From DSYU01 sp963827605 (GTDB lineage Bacteria > Chloroflexota > Anaerolineae > Anaerolineales > Anaerolineaceae): a stretch of DNA of 64,000 nucleotides. The stretch lies in contig CAWHBK010000001.1 of NCBI GenBank assembly GCA_963827605.1, forward strand, positions 496,001 through 560,000, given 5' to 3'. The position numbers were made by a program, and so were the translations under genes. Positions 8,364 through 17,369 of the stretch are shown one piece after another. The notes under the pieces are model-generated. The model did not search any database. It was not told where the DNA came from and saw only the letters and a list, made by a program, of their open reading frames with translations. Within the stretch, counting starts at the first letter, position 1; the number at the start of each line of letters is the position of its first letter.

Positions 8364-11300
8364 TTAGTCAGCTTCACTGTTGCTGATGCCCGGAGGCGGC
8401 TGGTCCGAGGCAGTCACCCGCCGCGCCTGCGCTTCTTCTTCCTCGGCCGTGAAGCGGCCGTGGATAAAGCCGGTTCCAGCAGGGATCAGCTTGCCGATGA
8501 TGACGTTTTCCTTCAGGCCGTACAGGTTATCTTCCGTTCCGGCAATGGCTGCCCCTGCCAGCACCTTGATCGTGTGCTGGAAGGACGAAGCTGACAGGAA
8601 CGAATCGGTGTTCAATGAGGCCTTGGTAACGCCCAACAAAATCTCTGCATAGCGGGCTGGCTGTTTGCCTTCCGACACCAGCTGTTCATTGACCCGGCGG
8701 ATCTCCAGGCGGTCGACGAAATCAGACGGCAGGTAGGAAGTATCGCCTGGGCGCAGCACTTGCACTTTGCCCAACATCTTGCGAACGATGACCTCGAAGT
8801 GCTTATCGTTGATGTTCTGGCCCTGAGCGCGGTACACCTTCTGAATTTCAGTCAGCAGGTACATCTCGCATGCATCGCGGCCTTTGATCTTAAGCACGGT
8901 GTGCGGGTTCAACGAACCTTCAGTCAGCGGTGTGCCCGCTTCGATATGCTCACCATCTTTGACCAGCAAGCGCGAAGTGCTGGGAATTTCATATTCTTCG
9001 GTGTCGCGCTGTTCGTAGGATACGATCACTTTGCGACCGTCGATGCGCACGCGTCCGGCATGCTGAGCGGCAATGCTGGCCTCGCCCAAGGTAGCGACTG
9101 GTTCACCCAATGAGATGGTACCCTCGTCCTTGACTGCGACCGTCCATTCCTCAGGCACGTTGTACTCATCGCTGATCATTTCGCTGTGCTCGACGCGCAC
9201 CACGCGCTGGTCGCTGTAGCGATCGGACTGGATGATGCGAGCAATCCCGCCAATCTGGCTGATGATCGCCTCACCCTTTGGCATGCGCCGCGCCTCAAAT
9301 AGCTCTTCCACGCGCGGGAGACCGGTTGTGATGTCACCACCCGCCGCCACACCGCCGGTATGGAAGGTGCGCAGCGTCAGCTGTGTGCCTGGCTCGCCAA
9401 TGGACTGAGCGGCCACAATACCAACCGCCGAACCGAGCGCGACCATATTACCGCGCCCCAGGTCCATGCCGTAGCACCTGGCGCAGATCCCGTGTACCAG
9501 CTCGCAGGTCAATGGCGAGCGAACTTTGACCTCATCTACACCCGCATCGTACAATCTTGCGTACCAGGCTGTGATCCAGTATGGCGTCATGTTCAGCCAG
9601 TACCTCACCGGTGTGCGGGTCGATCACCCGCATGGCAACCATGCGGCCAAACAAGCGGTCTTTCAGCGTTTGACCGGCCACATCGTCGCTCTTGCGGATC
9701 CATACACCATCCGTGGTGTGGCAGTCCTCTTCGTTGATGATGATATCTTGCGCCACATCCACCAGGCGGCGGGTCAGGTAACCGGCGTCTGCTGTGCGCA
9801 GCGCGGTATCGGCCAGACCTTTGCGGGCGCCGTGCGTGGAGATGAAGTATTCCAGGGTATTCAGACCTTCGCGGAAGTTCGACACGATGGGCAGGCGAAT
9901 AATGCGCCCGGCCGGGTCGGCCATCAGACCGCGCATACCGGCCAGCTGCGAGATTGGCCCGAAACCGCCCTTGGTTGCGCCAGAGTTTGCCATGGTCGAC
10001 AGGTTACCGGTCGGGTCCATGTTCTTGCGGACCGCGGTGGCTACATCCGGGTCGTGTTCTGCCAGATTTCAATGATGCGCTCATTACGCTCTTGCTCGGT
10101 CAGCAGGCCGCGGCGGAATGCGCGGTTGACATTTTCAACTTCCTGCTGCGCTTTACCAATGATCTCATTCTTGGCCTCAGGAATGGTGATGTCAGAAACA
10201 GCAATTGTCGAACCGGAGCGCATGGCATATTCAAAACCAATATCCTTGACCAGGTCAGCCACGTTCGTGGTTACTTCCTGGCCGCTTACCTCAAGGACAT
10301 CAGCGATCAGGTCTTTCACCCCACCCTTATCCAGTTTGATATTGCGGAACTGGACTTCAGGGGGCAGAATGCGGTTGAAGATCACCCGCCCGACCGTAGT
10401 GTGGAGAAGTTCACGGCGCGGCTCTGCCATGCGGTGGTCATTCTCGTCATACCAGGTATCAACGTTGAGGTTAATCCACTCGTGAATTTTTACTTTGCCC
10501 AACTGGTAGGCCAGCTCAACTTCGTCCATCGTGGCAAAGTTATGCCCCTGGCCTGCTTCGGTCTTCGATGGGCCATCCATCGTCAGGTAATACACGCCCA
10601 AAACCATATCCTTGGAGGGGCTGATGATCGGCTCGCCATCCGCAGGCTTCAGCAGGTTCTTCGATGAGAGCATCAGGTTGCGGGCTTCCCAGACGGCTTT
10701 CTCAGAAAGCGGTACGTGCACCGCCATCTGGTCGCCGTCAAAGTCCGCATTGAAGGCGGTTGTTACCAGCGGGTGAAGCTGGATGGCGCTGCCCTCGATC
10801 AGTACTGGCTCAAAGGCCTGGATACCCAGGCGGTGCAGCGTTGGGGCACGGTTGAGCAGAACCGGGCGTTCCTTGATCGCCTCTTCCAGCACTTCCCAGA
10901 CCTCGGGCCGGCCGCGCTCGATAAAGCGGCGCGCGCCCTTCACGTTGGCGGCGTAGTTATGCGCTACCAGCTTGGCGATGACAAACGGGCGGTACAGTTC
11001 TTTGGCCATTTCCTTGGGCAAGCCACACTGGTGCAGCTTTAGCGTCGGGCCAACCACGATCACCGAGCGGCCGGAGTAGTCCACGCGCTTGCCGAGCAGG
11101 TTGCGGCGGAAGCGGCCTTTCTTACCCTTGAGCATATCGCTCAAGGATTTCAGTTCACGACGGCCGCGGCGCGATAGAGCTTTGCCGCGTTGCGAATTGT
11201 CGATCAGCGAGTCAACCGCTTCCTGAAGCATACGCTTCTCGTTGCGCACAATAACGTCTGGCGCACCCAGCTCAAGCAGACGCTTGAGACGGTTATTGCG

Positions 11301-12623
11301 ATTGATCACGCGGCGATAGAGATCATTCAAGTCAGAAGTCGCGAACCGGCCACCGTCTAGCTGCACCATTGGGCGCAGGTCAGGCGGGATCACCGGCAGC
11401 ACAGTCAGGATCATCCACTCGGGGTGGTTGGTTGAGCGCCGGAAGGCTTCCACAACCTTTAGACGGGTGGTTGCTTTCTTGCGCTTCTGCTTGCTTTTTG
11501 ATGTGCGTACCTCGTGCCACAATTCCTCGGAAAGTTTATCCAGTTCCAGGCGGCGCAGGATATCATAAAACGCCTCGGCGCCCATATCAGCACGAAAAAC
11601 CTGGCCCCAGCGTGACTTAAGCTCGCGGTAGCGGCTCTCGCTCAGGAAGGTAAAGGGACGCAGTTCCTGCAGCTCATCGCGGATGCGTGAGTTCTGGCCC
11701 TGCGAAACAAACGACTGGTCTTCAAGCTGGTTGCGCAGCGCTTCCATTGCCTCTTCGGCCTCGGCTTTGATGCGCGCGAGGGACATCGAAATCTGCTCGA
11801 TATCTCGCTGCAAACGCTCACGCGTTTCATTTTCCAACTCATCCAGGCGTTCTTTTACCGCTCGCTGGATCAGGGAAATATGGGACTGCGCGATTTGTTT
11901 CCCCGTCTCAACAATGGAGACATTAGCCGCCTCGAACATAATTGGCCGGGTAGTGGTTTGCCCTAAGCGTTCCTGCAAGCTGGCTTCCAACCGCTGACCC
12001 TCTTTGATCACCGGTTCCAGATTATTGGCAATTTGCTCGTCAGAACGGGCCTGCAAATCTGCTTTCTGCTGTTGTAATTCCGCAAGCTTGCGGTCACGCT
12101 CCAGCTTGACCTGCTTGATCTTCTCGTTGATTTGATTGGCCTGTTCCCGTTCGGAAACACTGATTTCATCTTCCAGACGCTTCAACGCCTTCGCGCGCGC
12201 ATCCTCGTCCACATAGGTAACAATATACTGGGCGAAGTACAAAACCCGGTCCAGGTTACGGCGAGAAATATCCAACAACAGCCCAAGATAAGAAGGGATG
12301 CGCCGGGTATACCAGATATGAGCTACCGGGGTTGCCAGCTCAATGTGCCCCATACGCTCGCGGCGTACGGATGAACGTGTCACTTCGACACCGCATTTAT
12401 CGCAAACGATACCCTTGTACCGCGGATTCTTATATTTCCCGCAATAACACTGATAATCACGCGTGGGGCCGAAGATTGCCTCGCAAAACAGCCCATCTTT
12501 CTCAGGGCGTAAACGCCGGTAGTTAATGGTCTCCGGTTTTAGGACTTCACCATATGACCAACTACGAACAGTCTCTGGAGAAGCCAGGCTGATACGAAGT
12601 GCGGTTAAACCTTTGGTTTCCAC
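8364..12623 (-). CDS. rpoC: DNA-directed RNA polymerase subunit beta' (two frameshifts)
   Basis: About 1,420 residues. GTG 12623 follows GGAGG (12631-12635). The zinc-binding Cys59, Cys61, Cys74 and Cys77, the catalytic NADFDGDQMAVH (Asp627, 629, 631) and the bridge/trigger region (GFGPISQLAGMRGLMADPAG) are all present. Residues about 140-330 form a charged, coiled-coil-like insertion roughly 185 residues longer than the same interval in E. coli. The frame breaks at about 10044-10050, between WQNTT and DVATAVRKN, and at about 9552, between LVRKI and YDAGVDEVKVRS. Both rejoin perfectly with one base changed in count, so they are almost certainly consensus errors in an essential gene. rpoB is not upstream; a signalling gene is, with a promoter in between. 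Confidence 0.95.
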
Positions 12624-12753
12624 TAAAACGCCTCCTCGAACCTAATCCACAATCGGAAGAAAACAAACATAGCGCAAGAGAGAGACTCCCTATCTCTGGC
12701 GCTTTGCTAAGTGTAAGTGGCAGGAAAATCTCTTGATAATCATGCGACTTGTT

Positions 12754-12762
12754 ATTATAGCA
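12754..12762 (-). promoter_or_regulatory. extended -10 promoter of rpoC
   Basis: On the minus strand TGCTATAAT (12762-12754) is a consensus extended -10; the -35 (TAGAAA at 17 nt) is poor, as allowed for this class. The leader to the rpoC start would be about 120 nt. Within it there is no second gene. Confidence 0.5.
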
Positions 12763-12849
12763 CGATTTTCTCAATTTTTCTAGGTATTTTCACAAGAATT
12801 TCGAAGGAATTTTCAGGGAGCTTGCTAAGCCAGTTAGAGCCAGATTATA

Positions 12850-15800
12850 TTACCCGCTGCTTTCCCCAACTGGTTTCTGGAACTGCTCGCTTGGCACTTC
12901 CAGCGAGAAAACGCTGCCTTTGCCAAGCTGGCTGTCTACCCACACTCTCCCGCCGTGACGTTCCGCAATGGACTTTACAATCGCCAGCCCCAAACCCGTG
13001 CCCCGTTGTTGGTAGGCTTCGCGTCGCCCGCTGCGATAAAACTTTTCAAACAAGTGCGGCAGATCGAGAGGGGCAATCCCGATGCCGGTATCATGGATTT
13101 CTAAAAGTACCGTACCGTTCCGGCATTCCAGGCGCACTTTCACCTGCCCGCCCACTGCCGTATATTTTATCGCATTCTCGACCAGGTTGTACATTGCCTG
13201 TTGGATCAGTGCCCGGTCAGCTTCAATCACCACATTCTTATTGGAACCGGTGAACTCCTGAGACAGTCGGATATCTTTCTGGACGGCTTGCAACTGCAAG
13301 GAATTGATCACTTCGCCCGCGATTTCGTTGACCAGCACCCGTTCGATCTGCAAACCGATCCCCGCCTCAATCCGGCCCAGGTCGAGCAGGTTATTTACCA
13401 GCCGGGTCATGTTCTCAACTCCCGAGACGATCTTCCGAACATACCCCTTCTGCTGGTCATTCAGATCGCCGACCATCTGCAGCATTGTGGCGTAGCCGCG
13501 CATTAATGTCAACGGGGAGCGAAGATCGTGGCTTACCGTGGCCACGAATTCGGATTTGAGCTGCTCCAACTCTTTGAAATGCGTAATATCCCGCATCGTA
13601 CAGACCCGCCCAACCGATCTACCCTCGGCTACCACCAGTGAAACGCTGGCGTAATAAATTTTGCCGTTGGTCAGGCTGATCTCGCGCGATGAAATCCGCT
13701 CGGTCAAGGGTACCGTCAGCAGGTCAATCAGGTCTTTCGGGCCAACCACTTCCTGGATTGGGCGCCCTTCGATGGAAGAAAGGATCAACCCAGGCACCTG
13801 TACTGCCGCGGGATTGAGCAGCAGCAAGCGCGCCTGTTCGTCAATCACCAGTACGGGCTCAGGGGTTGAGGCAAGAACAGCTTCCATCCGCTGGCGGCCG
13901 ACTTCGGCAATGGCATATAATCGCGCGCTCGTTGCTGCCAGGGCCGCTTCCCCGGAAAGCGTTGTAAGAAAACGAATTTCTTCTTCCGAAAAATTCCGCG
14001 CCCGGTCATACGCCACCCACAACACCCCGTAATAGCGGCTCTCATGCCGGACGGACAGACCCAATAGGGCGCCTGGATGCGGCGCTCCCGGCGCAAACTG
14101 CAAGCGGCGCATGCGGGCTACGTTTGGCAAACTAAGCGTATCCTGCTGTTGCAGCATTTCAAACAACTGTGGATCAAAATTCGCATAAAGTTGAGCCGCC
14201 GGGCCAACTCCGAACGCTACCGGCCCCTGCTCCAGCGTATCTAATGTGACGTCGCGTACCAGCACCAGGCGAGCCGCGCAAGCATCCCCAATCAGGGCTG
14301 CTTCCAGAATCGGCCGGATCGCATCCCCAATATCCAGATTTGCCGCTACCCCCTGGCTAACCGAAAGCAGGCTGTTTAGCTCTTCCAGCCGGGTCTTGAG
14401 ACTGACTCGCATTTGTTCAAACACCTGGCTCAGACGGCCAACCTCATCCACGCCTTTAATATTCAACGGGCGGTCCAACTGGCCATGCGCGATAAACGAG
14501 GCTTCCGTAGATAAGGATTGCAGCGATGAAGTCATGCCATGCAAGTTCAGGCGTAAGAAAACAAACACCAGCGCAGAAAAAACCAGTAGCATTCCCAGCA
14601 GCGGGATCGCAATATCTAATGCATACTGCTGTGCCACCTTCGCCGGCACGGTAAGGATCACCGCCCAAGGCCGGCCATCTACCGTCTGGTAATAAACAAA
14701 CTGGCGCGTATTGGTTGGCGATGTTTCATCAAAAAACAGATCCGTTGTCGGGCGCTGGCCCGCATATTGATTCATAACTTCTGTGTTGATCGGGTGGTAA
14801 AGGATTTCTCCCTTTTCATCAAGAATGATGCCTTCTCCACCCAGCCCTTCCATACTGTTCAGGGCATTGATTGCCGGTTGGGTAAAGGGGTTGGTGTTCA
14901 AGTCGGTACGCCCGAGCAGCACACCGATTACATCCTTTTGCGAGTTTCGAATTGCCGCGATGAAGGACACCTGAGCGGAGGTTTCATTGATTAAAGGCCG
15001 GGCAACATAAACCTGTGTGCTCACGCCTTTCAACGCCAGCGTAACCCCGTTCCATTCCTCATCGGTCATATTGATTTGCGCGGTGTCCGAAGCTGGAAAA
15101 CCAGAAATCACGTTGCCCGCCTCGTCAAAAAGAAACAGTTGGCGGAAGAACGGCACGGAACGTAAGCGCTGTGCCAGAGCATCAGACAATTTTTCTGGAT
15201 CAGCAGATACACTGAGCAGTTCAGGGTTTGAAAGAGACAAAATCAAATTTTGGCCTGTCTCCAGAAAATAAGGCAGGCTTTCCGCTGCCACGCTGGCAGT
15301 ACTGGTCAGTCTCTTCTCGATCATGTCCCGGGCAGCTTTTCCAGCGACCAACCAGTCCCCAACGATTAATGACAGGACAAGCAGGCCCACAAGTGGGACC
15401 GTACCGTAGAAAAAGCGCGCTTGAATACTGCTTTCCGCCGGGGAGGGTACGAGCGGCCGCTGGCGGCCCCAGAAACTGGGCATGAAACGGTAAAACATCT
15501 CTGCTGCCAGTCCAGCGATCAGCAATTCCCCTGCGCGGGCCGCGAGCAGCAGCCAGGATTGCGTAAAAGCATAGTCTAACCGGGCGGCCAGCGCCCCGTT
15601 CGTTGAGAACAACATGCTTACAATCAGCAGCGGGATATAGGCAATAATCACCGCGACCGCCGCCACGATTGGATGACGTAGAAAATGGTAGAAACGCGTC
15701 CGGTAATTCTGCCGGATGGCAGCACTAAAAAGCAGCGCCAATATTCCAATTTCCAGGGGTGTAAAGGGACTGTGCGTTCCGAATATTGCCAGGATTAATC

Positions 15801-16149
15801 CGCTGAGCAGTCCTAAGGCCACGCTTGGAACGGTGCCGAGTAACCCGGCCGCCAGCGCCCAGGGAATCGCGGCCAGGAACATCAGCCCTGGCGGAGCAAT
15901 TTCCAGCGGCGTTTCTGGCATCGGCTGAACTTCACCAGGCAGCCGTATTCCCAAAAAAGCAGCAAAGAGGGGTGTCGCCAACAAAAGCGCGAGCGCCATC
16001 CACCAGCGAACGCGCAGGATATCGAAACTATCTTTCCAGCGCCAGGTCCCCCACACGAGGAAAGCAGCCATAACCAACCATCCAAGCCATCCGAGCGGGT
16101 GGTTAGGCAGGATCAAACCGGGTTGAGAATCCTGAAATAGACTAATCAT
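12850..16149 (-). CDS. membrane sensor histidine kinase (7TM-dCache-HAMP-GAF-PAS-HisKA-HATPase)
   Basis: About 1,100 residues. A block of hydrophobic segments covers about 1-240. A second transmembrane pair flanks an extracellular Cache-like sensor domain (about 265-530). HAMP follows (LDRPLNIKGVDEVGRLSQVF), then GAF, PAS (VLASTPEPVLVIDEQARLLL), HisKA with phospho-acceptor His in VATVSHDLRSPL, and an intact ATPase domain: N box LVENAIKYT, G1 DTGIGIAP, G2 RGTGLGLAIVK. ATG 16149 is preferred over GTG 16212 because a consensus promoter (16174-16182) lies between them. It is the last gene of a three-gene signalling cluster. The ligand is unknown. Confidence 0.85.
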   Translation of the reverse strand: MISLFQDSQPGLILPNHPLGWLGWLVMAAFLVWGTWRWKDSFDILRVRWWMALALLLATPLFAAFLGIRLPGEVQPMPETPLEIAPPGLMFLAAIPWALAAGLLGTVPSVALGLLSGLILAIFGTHSPFTPLEIGILALLFSAAIRQNYRTRFYHFLRHPIVAAVAVIIAYIPLLIVSMLFSTNGALAARLDYAFTQSWLLLAARAGELLIAGLAAEMFYRFMPSFWGRQRPLVPSPAESSIQARFFYGTVPLVGLLVLSLIVGDWLVAGKAARDMIEKRLTSTASVAAESLPYFLETGQNLILSLSNPELLSVSADPEKLSDALAQRLRSVPFFRQLFLFDEAGNVISGFPASDTAQINMTDEEWNGVTLALKGVSTQVYVARPLINETSAQVSFIAAIRNSQKDVIGVLLGRTDLNTNPFTQPAINALNSMEGLGGEGIILDEKGEILYHPINTEVMNQYAGQRPTTDLFFDETSPTNTRQFVYYQTVDGRPWAVILTVPAKVAQQYALDIAIPLLGMLLVFSALVFVFLRLNLHGMTSSLQSLSTEASFIAHGQLDRPLNIKGVDEVGRLSQVFEQMRVSLKTRLEELNSLLSVSQGVAANLDIGDAIRPILEAALIGDACAARLVLVRDVTLDTLEQGPVAFGVGPAAQLYANFDPQLFEMLQQQDTLSLPNVARMRRLQFAPGAPHPGALLGLSVRHESRYYGVLWVAYDRARNFSEEEIRFLTTLSGEAALAATSARLYAIAEVGRQRMEAVLASTPEPVLVIDEQARLLLLNPAAVQVPGLILSSIEGRPIQEVVGPKDLIDLLTVPLTERISSREISLTNGKIYYASVSLVVAEGRSVGRVCTMRDITHFKELEQLKSEFVATVSHDLRSPLTLMRGYATMLQMVGDLNDQQKGYVRKIVSGVENMTRLVNNLLDLGRIEAGIGLQIERVLVNEIAGEVINSLQLQAVQKDIRLSQEFTGSNKNVVIEADRALIQQAMYNLVENAIKYTAVGGQVKVRLECRNGTVLLEIHDTGIGIAPLDLPHLFEKFYRSGRREAYQQRGTGLGLAIVKSIAERHGGRVWVDSQLGKGSVFSLEVPSEQFQKPVGESSG

Positions 16150-16173
16150 CAAATATACATCCGGATCTATTGG

Positions 16174-16182
16174 ATTATAGCA
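16174..16182 (-). promoter_or_regulatory. extended -10 promoter of the membrane sensor kinase
   Basis: TGCTATAAT on the minus strand (16182-16174). Predicted transcription start near 16167, 18 nt before ATG 16149. It lies inside the longer open frame and so argues for the shorter protein. Confidence 0.45.
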
Positions 16183-16239
16183 CCAGCGCTTTATAACCCA
16201 TTCAAATCGCACCTTTCAATTCCGTATGCATTTTACAAC

Positions 16240-17346
16240 TTAATTTGAAAGTGGGATGCGGACAACGATTACCGTCCACTCCTTTGGCGTACTTTGCAGG
16301 CTAAAACTTCCCTGGTGCATTTCTGCCAGGCGTTTTACAATCGCCAGTCCAATTCCCGGATACACTCGATCGTTGGTCTGAGCACCTTGTTGCAATTTCC
16401 CTGCCAGGATGGCCGTTTGTTCAGGTGACATGCCCCGACCGTGATCCTTAATTTTGAGAATATATTGTTGGCGTTCCTCATTCACTTCTCCACTCACTTC
16501 GACGATGCTGCCGTTCTGGGAGTACTTAAAGGCATTATCCAGGATCTCCTCAACAATTTTTTGCAGGTACATCTCACAAATCCGCAACGGCGAATCCTGT
16601 AACTGCAGGCGCAAGTCCTCCTCGCGCCCTTCCTGGCGAGCCTTTAGGGTCGCCATTTCGGATATTGCCATCCAGGCCGAAAAAACACGGCTGTCGAGCA
16701 GCACGCTTAACCGATTAGCGTCATTTTGGATCGCCTCTAAATCGGAGTACAGCTTGTAATTTTGAATAGATCGCAGCAGCAGCGCTGCTGCCCGGTGGAT
16801 TTCCTGTCCCAGGCTGCATACCTGGCTGGAATCCAGCCGGTTCAATTCTTGCCGGGCGGAAAGCAGCTCGGACAGGCTGAGTATCACGCTTAACGGAGTA
16901 AGCATATCGCCAGGCAGGGATAAGCGAACATTGTTACTCAACTCTGCCAGCTTCTTTTCCGCCTGGCTTTCAATTAATGCTCGCTTATCCAGTCGCATCC
17001 GGATGGCATGAAGCACATCGTCGATACTAAACGGCTTCATGATGTAATCATCCGCGCCCAGGTTCATTCCGCGCCGCAAGTCTTCACGTTCCGTCCGCGC
17101 AGTTAAGAAAATAAAAGGGATCGTAGCAGTAGCTGGATCCCGGCTGATTCTGGTCAGGACGCCAAAGCCATCCATTTTCGGCATATTAATATCACACAGA
17201 ATGACATCCGGAAGCATCTCCCAGGCCAGCCGGGCGCCTTCTTCACCATCTTTCGCTTCGATGGGCAAAAAGCCTTCGGAACTTAACAATTCCACCAGAT
17301 TCTGGCGTACAGGGGTTTCATCTTCAATGACCAGGATCTTATTCAT
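16240..17346 (-). CDS. response regulator fused to a histidine-kinase-like module lacking the phospho-His
   Basis: About 368 residues. The N-terminal receiver is complete: acidic pair in VIEDETPV, Asp in LCDINMPKMDG, Thr in LTAR, Lys in KPFS. A dimerisation helix follows in which the expected H-box SxPHELRTPL reads SLPGDMLTPL: Gly stands where the phospho-accepting His should be. The ATPase domain looks intact (EEILDNAFKYS, DHGRGMS, YPGIGLAIVKRL). It may bind ATP but not autophosphorylate at the usual site, and may relay a receiver signal by conformation. ATG 17346 begins the receiver (MNKILVIED). Only 24 nt separate it from the upstream PAS kinase, so they are co-transcribed. Confidence 0.85.
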   Translation of the reverse strand: MNKILVIEDETPVRQNLVELLSSEGFLPIEAKDGEEGARLAWEMLPDVILCDINMPKMDGFGVLTRISRDPATATIPFIFLTARTEREDLRRGMNLGADDYIMKPFSIDDVLHAIRMRLDKRALIESQAEKKLAELSNNVRLSLPGDMLTPLSVILSLSELLSARQELNRLDSSQVCSLGQEIHRAAALLLRSIQNYKLYSDLEAIQNDANRLSVLLDSRVFSAWMAISEMATLKARQEGREEDLRLQLQDSPLRICEMYLQKIVEEILDNAFKYSQNGSIVEVSGEVNEERQQYILKIKDHGRGMSPEQTAILAGKLQQGAQTNDRVYPGIGLAIVKRLAEMHQGSFSLQSTPKEWTVIVVRIPLSN

Positions 17347-17369
17347 GGATGCACCTAGCATCACGCCAC

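Noticed and set aside
9532..10050. Inteins or introns as the cause of the rpoC breaks
   Set aside because: The frames rejoin with a one-base change and no inserted sequence, so neither an intein nor an intron is present.
9526..10667. Long plus-strand open frames opposite rpoC
   Set aside because: They are antisense shadows of a highly conserved GC-rich gene; their translations show no family pattern and rpoC explains the region.
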